Part shown: positions 42,001 to 49,923 of the stretch, piece by piece | How the letters are laid out: each line of letters starts with the position of its first letter | How positions within the stretch are numbered: position 1 is the first letter of the stretch | Origin: Rhinopomastus cyanomelas | Lineage: Eukaryota > Chordata > Aves > Bucerotiformes > Rhinopomastidae | Assembly: GCA_013400115.1 (NCBI GenBank) | Contig: VXBP01008597.1 | Coordinates: forward strand, 248,001 to 312,000 | Length of the DNA: 64,000 bases | Direction of reading: 5' to 3' | Notes under the pieces: generated by a model | The model's input: only the letters and a program-made list of their open reading frames with translations | What the model was told of the DNA's origin: nothing | Database searches by the model: none | Translations under genes and position numbers: made by a program

Positions 42001-44603
42001 CTTTTTGTAGGCCCCCTTCATATACTGGAAGGCCACAATAAGGTCACCTGGGACCCTCCTCTTCTCCAGACTGAACAGCCCCACCTCTCTCAGTCTGGCC
42101 TCACAGGAGAGGTGCTCTAGCCCTCTGATCATCCTCATGGCCCTCCTCTGCACACACTCCAGCACGTCCACATCCTTCTTGTAATAAGGGCTCCAGAACT
42201 GGACGCAGTCCTCCAGGTGGGGTCTCACCAGACTGGAGTAGAGGGGGAAGAATCACCTCCCTCGACCTGCTGGCCACACTTCTCCTGATGCAGCCCAGGA
42301 TCTGGTTTGCCCTCTGGGCTGCAAGTGCACACTGCTGGCTCATGTTGAGCTTTTAATCCACAAGCACCCCCAAGTCCCTCTCCTCAGGGCTACTCTGCAG
42401 CCAGTCACTGCCCAGCCTGTATTTGTGCCTAGGATTGCCTTGACCCAGATGCAGGACCTTACACTTGGTCTTGTTGAACCCCACATCCAAGGGTGGTGAC
42501 TCAACTCCCCGGGCAGTCTGTTCCAGTGCGTGACTGCTCCTTCTGTGAAAAAATGTCCTCATTTTCCTAGTGTTTTCAGGACTTCATCACTTGCCTGGAA
42601 CTTCCAGGTTTCCATTGTCACGACAAAGTCTCCAAAGTCCCATTTCAGCTCGTGCTGTTGAAAGCTTGCAGCACAACACCTTTAAAACAGTGGTGTTACC
42701 CAGCCCAGGCAGCCTGGGAGCATTAGAGATAAAGCGAAGTGGACAGGTGAAGGCAGAGTTAACTCAGACTGAGCGCAGGCATGCGCTTCAAGAGCAGAAG
42801 CCATTCCTGAGCGGCTCCCTGTGGAGACGTTTTCATTTCAGAAGGAGGGAGCCTGAGCCCTGTATTAACGAAGTGCACCAAGGTCCTTAAGACTGCCCAT
42901 GCAAGGAGCTATTTGGGGACAGCTAGTCCTGAATTGCAACACGGGGAGATGAAGCCTAAGCTAGGCAGGCAGCAGTAAGCTCCTTTCCTTGCACTGCAGT
43001 TTTTCCGATATTAACCAGGAGGCATATTCCAGCCAGGCAGAGCCAGTGCCAGTAGCGGTCCCACATGATCATCACATGAAGGACTGACTCTCCCCAGGAG
43101 CTGGAGAGGAGTGACCAAGCAGGGCTCTGTGAGAGAAGGGCTGAATGGAGATAACAGGATGAGACAGGACCAGAGGCAATGGGCTGAAGCTGAAACAGGA
43201 GAGGCCCCATTTTAACAACCCTTTTTAATTGTCAGAGGGACCACGGCTGCCCAGGGAAGTTGTGGAGTAGCCATCCTTAGAGATACTAAAAACCTGTCTA
43301 GACACAGTGCTGGGCAACTGGCCCTAGGTGACCCTGAGTAAGCAGGGTGGTTGGAGAAGTCGCCCTCCAGAGATCCCTTCCAGCCTCAGCCAGTCTGTAA
43401 CACTGACATGCTGTCAGGAGTCAGTCTGGAGCAGGGATGGGGAAGTGCTGCTGACAGTTCTCAGGCCCCATGAATCCAGGGGACCTCTGTGATCTTCAGG
43501 GTGCAAACACAGCATCAAGGCCCTTAAAAGCATCTTAAATAAGCATATTGGGAAGACAGTCAGAAACTGAACTGCTTGAACCACAGGTAAAAGAACTGTA
43601 TATTCGACCTCCTTTGGGGTGATTCAAGCCAGAGGATGTTACGAGCCTGATATGCGTTATGGCAGAACAGGTAGAAACTGAGACACTGTTAAAGACTGCA
43701 GAAGAAAACTTCTGACTTGTTTTGAGCAACTCCCAAGGCTGTACTCACAGCTGGCATAGCACCCCCACCTCCACAGCCCACAGTGAGCTCACCAAGAGTT
43801 ACACATGAAATGGAAGCCTTGCACACTGGGGGGTTAAACGCCTCCTGAGGTCCCCCAGGTGGAAGGTCTCTACCAGGGTAGCAAGAGGTTTGCAGGACCC
43901 CACTCCTTCACACCTGCTGCCAGAACATAGTAAGCCCTTCTAGTTTCTAACAGAGGTGGACCCTGCTATGAGAGGGCTGCCATGGCCCAGTCCCCTGCCC
44001 ACACTGGTGCTTCCAGTATGCTGCACACCCCTCGACTGACACATCACTTACACCTTGTACTATCCTGCTATAACTCTATGGGGTGTTCTCCCCCACTAAC
44101 TCCCAAATCCTTTTTTCACCTACCTCTCTGACAATTCACCGCACTAGAAATAGACCCAGAAGATGTAGAAACACATTCTTCACTCATCTGAATTTCTATG
44201 GCAATTTTACTAAGAAACATACAAAATGTGCCACCCTGGGCCACAGCCACAAGGAACCATGAACCCACTTGTTTTCCAGTACAGACACACCTGCAGATGG
44301 GTGACAATTCATCTGCATTATCCTTGGAGAAACACAAGTTAAAAAGGCACCAGAGAGTAGAAAGTGCTCTGAGTCTTCAGCAGCAGGCTGCAGTGAGGAA
44401 ATAATTCCTCAGATTCCTGCTGATAAAGGAGTCAAGGCAGATATTTATGGCACGGCAGCATTCTTGCAGCCAGCCTGAGCCCCCAGGTTCCCCCTTCTCC
44501 TTTTGCAGGACTTGTGCACATTTATGCAAGAATTACCCTTCAGACTCACCACAAAGCTGGGGTTATCCAGCCCATTGAGCTCTTTGTCTGAGGAGAGGGT
44601 CAT
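20756..44603 (-). CDS. SLC23A4: SLC23A4-like sodium-dependent nucleobase transporter, complete, 12 exons
   Basis: Intact nucleobase-ascorbate transporter (NAT/SLC23) of 624 residues; human SVCT1 has 598. Exons, first to last: 44550-44603, 39880-40029, 38117-38274, 34978-35137, 33593-33774, 30414-30534, 29938-30094, 28093-28346, 24725-24889, 23741-23849, 22693-22788, 20756-21024. All join in phase. Landmarks: DVPPWYLCVLLGIQ with the TM1 QH pair (Q68-H69), sequons N153 and N158 in the outer loop, YVLTVTDVLP, the TM8 block ESVGDYYACARL (E353), the signature ENVGALGITK (403-412) and FVGGLLGFFLDNTIPG. NAT signatures begin Q/E in nucleobase transporters and P in the vitamin C transporters SVCT1/2. 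The E here, plus synteny with human SLC23A4P, favours SLC23A4 (rat SNBT1), which carries uracil, hypoxanthine, xanthine and urate with Na+ across the apical gut membrane. Substrate is inferred. Confidence 0.88.
21112..21340 (-). repeat. CR1 LINE 3' fragment
   Basis: Minus-oriented 3' end ('atcatagaatcactacgg', 'ggaagggacctcg', 'gactccacaaccccc', 'gaagaagttccttctcag'). It belongs to the abundant younger subfamily in this window and lies just upstream of SLC23A4 exon 12. Confidence 0.9.
22238..22560 (-). repeat. CR1 LINE 3' fragment
   Basis: Minus-oriented copy of the abundant subfamily. The reverse-strand reading includes the CR1 ORF2 C-terminal pieces HRRFHINMRRNFFTMRVTEH and WNRLPREVVESPSLE. 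Confidence 0.92.
22693..22788 (-). CDS. SLC23A4: SLC23A4 coding exon 11
   Basis: Residues 504-536: IVQLDQVIQVLLTTGMFVGG, LLGFFLDNTIP. The last transmembrane pair. Donor GTAGGA. Confidence 0.94.
23741..23849 (-). CDS. SLC23A4: SLC23A4 coding exon 10
   Basis: Residues 468-504: YTDMNSSRNIFIFGFSIFAG, LTVPGWASK and on to a split G. Acceptor GTGCAG, donor GTAAGA. Confidence 0.93.
24050..24590 (-). repeat. CR1 LINE fragment, about 540 bp
   Basis: From 'ggctggaaggcgcctttaaa' to 'gtactccaggtgatgtctca', including the end of CR1 ORF2. An older subfamily than the 22238 copy. Confidence 0.9.
24725..24889 (-). CDS. SLC23A4: SLC23A4 coding exon 9
   Basis: Residues 413-467: VGSRMVIIAGACAMLLSGVF, then TPVIGGMFLVMFGVITAVGI and SNLQ. 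Exactly 55 codons. Confidence 0.95.
25394..25590 (-). repeat. CR1 LINE internal fragment
   Basis: An ORF2 segment without the 3' end ('ccagatgtggtctcaccagg', 'gttggccctcttggccac', 'ccattgctggctcatgg'). Confidence 0.88.
25850..25985 (-). repeat. CR1 LINE 3' fragment (old)
   Basis: 'gaatcacagaatctctttga', 'ttggaagggacc', then a diverged interior ending in 'acacctccagg'. Confidence 0.82.
27676..27745 (+). repeat. Pyrimidine-rich tract
   Basis: About 70 bases almost entirely C and T, imperfect CTCTTC/CCTCT units; low-complexity sequence within an intron. Confidence 0.6.
28093..28346 (-). CDS. SLC23A4: SLC23A4 coding exon 8 (substrate-site exon)
   Basis: Residues 328-412: QWGTPTISLAGIFGILAG, ESVGDYYACARLSGAPPPP, and the NAT signature ENVGALGITK immediately before donor GTGAGG. 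It holds both of the family's main substrate-binding segments. Its upstream intron contains the assembly gap. Confidence 0.96.
28488..28535 (-). repeat. CR1 LINE 3' end truncated by the assembly gap
   Basis: 'gatcacagaatcacagaatc', 'ggctggaaaggacctctag', cut off by the N run. Confidence 0.85.
28536..28850. other. Assembly gap (315 N)
   Basis: A run of N within SLC23A4 intron 7, flanked by CR1 3' ends in opposite orientations. The true length may differ from 315. Confidence 0.98.
28851..29005 (+). repeat. CR1 LINE 3' end on the right side of the gap
   Basis: Plus-oriented younger-subfamily tail: 'ggttgtggagtctccttcac', 'gcagggggattggactagat', 'ctgtaattctatgat'. Confidence 0.92.
29138..29550 (-). 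repeat. CR1 LINE fragment, about 410 bp
   Basis: An older subfamily ('ttttgaggctagaaaagacc', 'gcccggggcagtccattcc', 'cctcccctggtgcagcttc', 'ctcataagactccccgcctc'). Confidence 0.9.
29938..30094 (-). CDS. SLC23A4: SLC23A4 coding exon 7
   Basis: Residues 276-328: VLLGLSLSWLLCYVLTVTDV, then ARTDNRGDVLSQAPWFRLPY. Ends in phase 1 at donor GTACCA. Confidence 0.93.
30414..30534 (-). CDS. SLC23A4: SLC23A4 coding exon 6
   Basis: Residues 235-275: TISFIVLFSQYLKDVPVLLP, then the YLFQIFP end. Acceptor TTCTAG, donor GTATGT. Confidence 0.93.
30905..31120 (+). repeat. CR1 LINE 3' fragment
   Basis: Plus-oriented 3' end ('gcccagagaggttgtggctg', 'gtgttcaaggccagattgg', 'ccatggcagggaggttgg'), abutting an opposed copy. 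Confidence 0.88.
31121..31260 (-). repeat. CR1 LINE 3' fragment, opposed to its neighbour
   Basis: Minus-oriented 3' end ('ttcacagaatcacagaatca', 'ctctggttggaaaacacccc', 'catcaagtccaaccatc'). Confidence 0.88.
32938..33355 (-). repeat. CR1 LINE fragment, about 420 bp
   Basis: 'gatcacagaatcacaggatt', 'gagccccatcaagcctgacc', 'accacctctctaggcaac', 'ctcataagagaggtgctcc'. SLC23A4 intron 5. Confidence 0.9.
33593..33774 (-). CDS. SLC23A4: SLC23A4 coding exon 5
   Basis: Residues 175-235: VQGAVIVASCFQIFVGFSGL, RFIGPLTIAPTITLVALPLF and GQHWGIAF. Acceptor CTCCAG, donor GTAAGT. Confidence 0.93.
34978..35137 (-). CDS. SLC23A4: SLC23A4 coding exon 4
   Basis: Residues 121-174: LPILQGGTFAFLTPTLAML, then KWKCPAWTENATLVNASS and ARMRE. 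It carries two N-glycosylation sequons in the extracellular loop that is also glycosylated in SVCTs. Confidence 0.93.
35138..38116 (-). other. SLC23A4: SLC23A4 intron 3
   Basis: About 3 kb with no repeat I can name. Open frames here have no family resemblance. Confidence 0.7.
38117..38274 (-). CDS. SLC23A4: SLC23A4 coding exon 3
   Basis: Residues 69-121: HFLTAMGGLVAIPLILS, then HLISTIFFVSGICTLLQVLF and GVR. The His of the TM1 QH pair is the first residue of this exon. Confidence 0.92.
38490..38778 (+). repeat. CR1 LINE 3' fragment, interrupted
   Basis: The older host copy: 'agacactgggacaggttgcc', break at 38548-38627, then 'ttggaagtgttcaaggcc' through 'ctgggattctatgattctc'. Confidence 0.9.
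38548..38627 (-). repeat. Short CR1 3' end inserted into another CR1
   Basis: About 80 bases of the younger subfamily in the opposite orientation ('gaatcattagggattggaag', 'ccccctgccacagcagg'). It is flanked by GGAT on both sides, a possible short target-site duplication. Confidence 0.85.
39880..40029 (-). CDS. SLC23A4: SLC23A4 coding exon 2
   Basis: Residues 19-68: polar, Cys/Asp/Lys-rich linker, then AYTVTDVPPWYLCVLLGIQ entering TM1. Exactly 50 codons. Donor GTGTGA, acceptor TTGCCAG. Confidence 0.9.
40170..40257 (+). repeat. CR1 LINE 3' end
   Basis: 'cagggggattggactagatg', 'ctaataattctatgattctg'; about 85 bases of the younger subfamily. Confidence 0.9.
41086..41120. repeat. Alternating purine-pyrimidine patch
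   Basis: Short GCGCGTGTGCACACAC-type stretch followed by CGCACACACCCCCGTGTGTG. It could adopt Z-DNA or a small hairpin; no evidence of function. Confidence 0.4.
41515..41615 (-). repeat. CR1 LINE 3' fragment (old)
   Basis: 'atcatagaatcattcccgtt', 'ggaataaacccctgaaatca'; first of three CR1 3' ends in a row. Confidence 0.85.
41616..41707 (-). repeat. CR1 LINE 3' end (younger subfamily)
   Basis: 'gaatcatagaatcattaggg', 'cacagcaggatcacccagac'; about 90 bases, wedged between two other copies. Confidence 0.88.
41708..42486 (-). repeat. CR1 LINE, longest copy in the window, about 780 bp
   Basis: Runs from the 3' end into ORF2. The minus strand at 41785-42228 reads open for 147 codons as the C-terminal end of CR1 reverse-transcriptase ORF2 (MRPHLEDCVQFWSPYYKKD, WNRLPREVVEAPSLEVFK). 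The 5' part is frame-broken and truncated, so it is not mobile. Confidence 0.93.
42487..42565 (-). repeat. Short CR1 fragment
   Basis: 'ccccgggcagtctgttccag' and 'ctgtgaaaaaatgtcctc' repeat a CR1 region found further 3' in the neighbouring copy, so this is a separate insertion. Confidence 0.7.
43140..43412 (+). repeat. CR1 LINE 3' fragment (old)
   Basis: 'ccagaggcaatgggctgaag', 'gctgcccagggaagttgtgg', 'gatcccttccagcctc'. Confidence 0.82.
44550..44603 (-). CDS. SLC23A4: SLC23A4 coding exon 1
   Basis: Residues 1-18 (MTLSSDKELNGLDNPSFV), cytosolic N-terminus. An in-frame TGA lies 18 bases upstream of the ATG, fixing the start. Donor GTGAGT. Confidence 0.8.
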
Positions 44604-44793
44604 GCCTTCCACTTGCCTTCACTGGCTGCCTTGAAAAAGAAAGACTGGTAAGAAGAGGAAAGCCTCCCAAAGTGCCACTTCTCCTAGCCAATACTGCTCT
44701 AAAGAAAAGGGCTGAGAAGATGCAGAAGCTGGACTTCGGGAGTCAACCAGCACTCATGTGAGCTGTATCGCGGGAGCATTTCCTTTCCCTTGG

Positions 44794-44803
44794 CTTATAT
44801 AAG
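44794..44803 (-). promoter_or_regulatory. Candidate TATA box for SLC23A4
   Basis: CTTATATAAG, a perfect palindrome, 191 bases upstream of the SLC23A4 start codon. A start site about 30 bases downstream (near 44765) would give a 5'UTR of about 160 bases. A TATA promoter without a CpG island fits a tissue-restricted gene. Confidence 0.5.
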
Positions 44804-46039
44804 TCACCCTCTTCTCCGGCTGATTAAAAGAGCGGCATTCAAACCACACTGGAAAGCAGCCTTCCCCTGCACTGAGCGAATCAGGAACTGACTGATGGCA
44901 GAAAAAACTTCCCCGTAGGTAGGGCTGCAAGGGAGAGGCGAGACATTTCCCTGTTTCCTGGCACAGCCTTGAAACCTGTTGCTTCATTCCTGATTCAACA
45001 GCAAACTGCATATTCCCGGCGGGTTGGGCCCGTTTGAAGACCTTTGTGCTGATCTTCAGAAACCTCTCTTTCTAGATGGTGTCGCTTATACTACATGTAA
45101 ATTACTGTGTGTTTTGGCTTAGGCACGAACATCATCATCGTGCACGATAACCCTATTACAACGTGGAAAGAACGAGGCTTTTGACAGGAACCTGTTTAAG
45201 GCAGCAAGCAACAATCAAATAATCAGAACATGACAGCAGGGAGGTGTAAAAGACATGAGACTGAAAAAGGACTATTTCAGGTCATCAGATTATCTCCACT
45301 CAGCTAAGGATCCTAGGTGATCATTGGATGGCCTGAAGCATGGTTAATCTTCTCTTAAAAAGTAGCAAATAGTGCTAATGCTCAATCAAAGCCACTCTAA
45401 CCACCACAGCGCTCTTCAGATTAAGCATCTACTTAAGTGAATGGCTTCCCCGAGGCAGACATCTTCCCAGACCAGCTGCAGAGAGTTCTTGTGAAGAGGA
45501 TCATAATGTCCTCTACACTCAGTGACCTCCCATTGGCAACATCTCTTGGTTTCCACACATGAGGAAGTGTAAGGGAAATAAATCCTGGCCCCTGTTTCTC
45601 CTGCAGAGCTTGTGGTATCCTCAGACCTTCTCTTCAGACAAGGACTCCATTACAGCATGAGACAACATCATCCTAAATGCCATAAGCAAAGCTACAAGCT
45701 GCTGGACAAGTACATCTTAAGGCATCAAAATCGTCACACGCTCATCCCTTTTCCAGATCTCCTTCCTAAAGTCCCATAATATAGGAGTGTCCCCAAGTTT
45801 TAAACGCAGCGGGTGCATTTCCAGCCCCTCATCTTGACGTGAGGCCACTATTTCTCCACAAACACTAAAGAAGAACTCTTCGTGGTCAGACTACTCTACA
45901 AACTCCCAGCATGGAGGAAGCAGCACAAACCCACCCTGTTGTGCACACTTACTCATCGCTTGTCATCCAGAGCACTGTACACTTCTGGTTCACTGGTGTT
46001 TGCTTTTCACTGTGTGTATCAGCAGTATCCACTAACCAA

Positions 46040-46730
46040 TACTGGGGGGGGACCAACCTGTTGGAGAGCAGTGTAGGAGAGAGACCTGGGGGGTGCTCCT
46101 GGACAGCAGGATGACCATGAGCCAGCAATGTGCACTTGTGGCCAGGAGGGCCAACAGCATCTTGGGGTGGATCAAAAGCGGGATGGTTAGCAGATCGAGA
46201 AAGGTTTTTCTCCCTCTCTACTCTGCCCTGGTAAGACCACATCTGGAGTATAGTGTCCAGTTCTGGGCCCCTTAGTTCAAGAAGGACATGGAGCTGCTGG
46301 AGGGAGTTCAGTGCAGAGCCACAAAGATAATGAAGGAAGAAGAACACCTCCCTTATGAGGAAAGGCTGAAGGAGCTGGGTCTCTAGCCTGGAGAAAAGGA
46401 GGTCATTAAATTTTATACATATATGAAGGGCGGGTGCCAGGAGGAAGAAGCCAGGCTCTTCTCAGTGTCATCTAGTGATAGGACAAGGGGCAATGGGTGT
46501 CAGCTGGAACATAGGAGGTTCCACATCAATATGAGAAGGGACTTCACAGTGAGGGTGACAGAGCACTGGAACAGGCTGCCTGGGGGAGTTGTGGAGTCTC
46601 CTTCTCTGGAGGCATTTAAAACCCACCTGGATGTGTTCCTGTGCGACTTGGTGATCCTGCTTTGGCAGGTGGATTGGACTAGATGATCTTCTGAGTTCCC
46701 TTCAAATCCCTGATGTTCTGTGATTCTGGG
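46040..46730 (+). repeat. CR1 LINE, about 690 bp
   Basis: From the 'gagagagacctggggggtg' and 'gcaatgtgcacttgtggcc' ORF2 region through 'aggttccacatcaatatgag' to 'ctgatgttctgtgattctgg'. The reading frame is broken by stops; 5'-truncated. Confidence 0.93.
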
Positions 46731-47069
46731 AAAAGGAGCATCAGACTTTTCTACTGCTTTTTAGATGGTTCATTCCCGCTTGCATTTCTGAATGGGTCCA
46801 GTGCAGCCACCTGAACCTGTCCACTTGGATCTCCTCCGTTAACCCCACGCCACTTCACGAATCAGGCACTCTTGCTCCTCACAATCTCTCTTGCGGATTG
46901 CTTTTTGCCAAATCAGGGCAGAATGTGCCTCTGGGGCTAGTCTGTCTTTGCAGTGCACTTCTGTAAGAGCTCCCACCAAAAAAGTCCTCCACCTCCTCTG
47001 AATTTCAGCCCAGCATCTGTTCAGTGACTCCTTGGTTCTACCATAACCCTGCTTTCAGATGAGACCTAC

Positions 47070-47605
47070 TGTGCTGGTTTTGAGTGGAGCAGAGTTAAAT
47101 TTCCTCACAGTAGCTAGTATTGGGCTGTGGTTTGGATTTGTGCTGGAAACAGTGTTGATAACTCAGGGATGTTTTAGCTAAGCAACGCTTAGACTTAAGG
47201 ACCCGACTTCTCATGCTACACCACCAACACGTAGTCAGGGGGTGCACAGGAATCTTTTTGACACAGATGACCAAAAGGACATTCCCACATTCCCACCCAA
47301 ACTGTCATATTCAGCATATAATGCTAGGGCAAGAAGGAGGAAGGAGGGGATGTTTAGAGCAGTGGCGTTTGTCTTCCCAAGTAACCGTTACACATGACGG
47401 AGCACAGCTCTCCTGGAGATGGCTGAACACCTGCCTGCCCATGAGAAAAGGTGAATGAATGTCTTGTTTCGCTTTGCTTGTGTGTGCAGCTTTTTCTTTA
47501 CCTACTAAATCATCTCTATCTTGAGCCACAAGTTTTCTCACTGTTACCATTTCAATTCTCTCTCCCCTCCCATGTGGAAGAGAGTGAGTGCGTGGCTATT
47601 GATTT
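47070..47605 (+). mobile_element. Solo LTR of an old avian endogenous retrovirus
   Basis: Begins TGTGCTGGTTTTGAG and shows landmarks of an LTR family common in bird genomes: 'ggatttgtgctggaaacagt', 'gataactcagggatgtttta', an AT-rich 'cagcatataatgctagg' TATA-like patch, 'gtcttcccaagtaaccgtta' and 'gatggctgaacacctgcctg'. No gag, pol or env sequence and no second LTR lie nearby, so it is most simply a solo LTR left by recombination. The right end is degraded. Assignment is by memory of the family. Confidence 0.75.
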
Positions 47606-49745
47606 TGCAATAATAAGCCCCTTTATCTCCATCAGCCTCAGGAACAGCTCTTAAGAGCATTAGCAAGCAAATAATCCATGTCATCAACTCAGCATTTTGA
47701 GCACAAGCTCAAGTGTTGTTATTGTGTCCCTGGGGTTTTGTTGAGCCTGTTCATGCCCTGGCACATGTGATGAGACTTACTGCCACGGGTTCCATCCTGA
47801 AGGCCACATCCGTGTCGTGTGCTTGGTCTCCAGCTATTTAGCACTGGGACACATCCAGTGGTGGACAAGACACATTCACTACCTTTGCCTCTTCCCACTA
47901 TCCTCCAGCCAGCTTGTGAGCCCTGGCAGGAGAAGGTACATGAGCACCAGGCTCAGCTTTAGCAGAGGGGCCAGTTCAGGGTCAGTGCCGCCCGAATGAA
48001 CAGGTGCATCCCTGCTGCCTGTCGGAAACAGTGAAGGTTTCCGACACCTCAGCTCCCAGTTATAAGGACATGACCCCGTTTGCACCCAGGGCAGTCCCTG
48101 AGGTGTCAGCATCCCATTGTCACCGACCCCAGCCTGCCTCCAAGCTTACCTTCATTGCGTAAACGGCCAAATCCTTGCGGTCAGGATGGGAAAGGTGAAA
48201 AACAACCCCAAAGCAAGAAACCATCGGTATTCAGTGAGCTGGGGACAACCCCTCCCTCCTCAGCCTGCTCTCCAAAGGGAGCCAAGGAAAGCTCACTGTT
48301 TAAGAAGGATTAATCAGAAAAGAGAAAAATTAAAACAGTTTCTGAGCAAGATCATTATGAGTCACGGGAGGTGGAAACAGGCTGTCCCAGTAAATCCCCT
48401 GGAGAGAAGCCCAGAGAGGTATCAGCACAGCCAAAACCAAAACAAATGTCTGAGAGATGGATGGACAAACAGTAGGGTGAAGGTGTTCCCAGGTCCAAAG
48501 GCCCACGGAGATGACAAGAAACCTCCCTGCAAACGCAAGGAGGAACAAAGAACTGCTGAGCAGCCCTGGGTGTGAGCAAGAGGGTGTCCCAGTGCCAGGG
48601 AGGGGATTGTAAGCAAGGTCAAGTCACTGCCTGTCCCCACAGCTCCCCACCTTGCTACAGATCCCTTCAGCTGCATCCCTGGGATAAGATGGGACACAGG
48701 CTTGGTTCTATCTGGCGTTTTTATTTCCCCTTTATGTACAGCAGTATCCAAAGAAGTATTTTGGCCTCCCAGACCTCCTTGGGCAGGCATGCCCAGCCAA
48801 AGCCAGGGCCTTAACCTTTATACCTGCAGTAAGTCCCAGGTTGCCCCAGGGCAGGGAAGGATGCAGGACAAGAGAGGCAAAGAAGACCCACAGGGCAAGA
48901 AGAGCTCCAGAGGGTGCAAGGAAGAAAGAAGGTAGCCACAGCAGGGGATGCTCCACAAAATGCCCCAAAGCCTCACTGGCCACACAGCTTGTGTACTGGC
49001 TGTGGGGCAAAGCCCTGGCACAGGGGCACTGACTGCTCCAAAACATCTCAATCCCACGTGTTTGGGTAGCATGGGGGCACTAGGTAAGAGCCATCTTCAT
49101 CCCAGGGACAAGAACTGCTACAGCGCTCCCTGTTGTATAATAAAGCATCAGGGTCAGGAGGGACAGGCAGAGAGACACCATGCAGAGGGGACCCCAAGGA
49201 AAAGGAAAAACCTTTCTCTGCAGTTCCTGCAGTAGCAAAGCCAGTGGAGTTACTCCTGTGAAACCCTTTTGATTTCCATGGCTCAGATCCCACCACTCTG
49301 CTGCTTACAGAAAACCAGCCCTGGGTTTTAGCAAGAAGGAATAGATGAGCACAGGAGGATCTGCAGCTCAGGAGTTGTGCCTGAGGAGGGTGCCCCATGT
49401 GCAGCTCCAGTGCTGGAAGAGATGGTGACAGCCAGGCCCTCTAGAAGGCAGCTGCAAAAGATGGATCCTGGGTTCTTGCTGCTTTTCACTCCCTTTCACA
49501 TGCCTGGTTTCTCTGCAGGGCTTTGGAGCCACTCAGCTGAGCAGGCAGAGCAGGGTAGCACTGCTGGGCACAGGAGCATGGGACAGGCACAGCAGAGAGG
49601 CAAGCCCTGGGAGGAGAGCAGCTGGTAGCTTTGCTGCTCAGGGCTTAATGCCCTAAGAGCCCAGCTGACTCCTGCTCAGAAGCAAAGGGAGAGTGCAGGC
49701 ACCGGGCACGGCAGGGCAACCAACGATGCCACTTTTTCCCAAACC

Positions 49746-49923
49746 ATGATGGGACAAATGTTTGGGAATTGCATCACCCTTTGCTTGCTGCCCTGGAGCT
49801 GCCTGACCTTTGCCTGGAGTGATGCTGCTGGGCACCAGACCACCTCACCCAGGGCTGGACATGTCAGAAAGGGGCTGCCCAGAGACCCTGACAACGGGAC
49901 CTACATGCACAGCAACATCTCAG
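49746..49923 (+). CDS. SUSD3-like gene, coding exon 1
   Basis: Signal peptide MMGQMFGNCITLCLLPWSCL and an extracellular lead with two sequons (NGT, NIS). ATG ATG at 49746; a third in-frame ATG is residue 5, so the exact start is open. Donor GTACTT. Confidence 0.72.

Larger units (their letters stand above)
40030..44549 (-). other. SLC23A4: SLC23A4 intron 1
   Basis: 4.5 kb containing a CR1 cluster at 41515-42565, CR1 fragments at 40170-40257 and 43140-43412, and an alternating purine-pyrimidine patch at 41086-41120. No additional exon recognised. Confidence 0.75.
44604..49745. other. Intergenic region between divergent SLC23A4 and the SUSD3-like gene
   Basis: Contains the SLC23A4 promoter side (candidate TATA at 44794-44803), a plus-oriented CR1 (46040-46730) and a solo LTR (47070-47605). 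I found no promoter motif I would trust for the SUSD3-like gene. Confidence 0.7.

Noticed and set aside
41785..42228. A 147-codon open frame as a host gene
   Set aside because: It is the C-terminal end of CR1 ORF2 within a truncated element. The same holds for the open frames at 22315-22515, 46423-46686 and 53121-53471.
20756..44603. SLC23A1 or SLC23A2 (vitamin C transporter)
   Set aside because: The signature starts with E rather than P, and the synteny is that of SLC23A4P, not 5q31 or 20p13.
48117..48575. A 152-codon plus-strand frame upstream of the SUSD3-like gene
   Set aside because: Lys/Pro/Gln-rich, low similarity to anything I know, no splice context, and overlapped by several other open frames; most likely chance.
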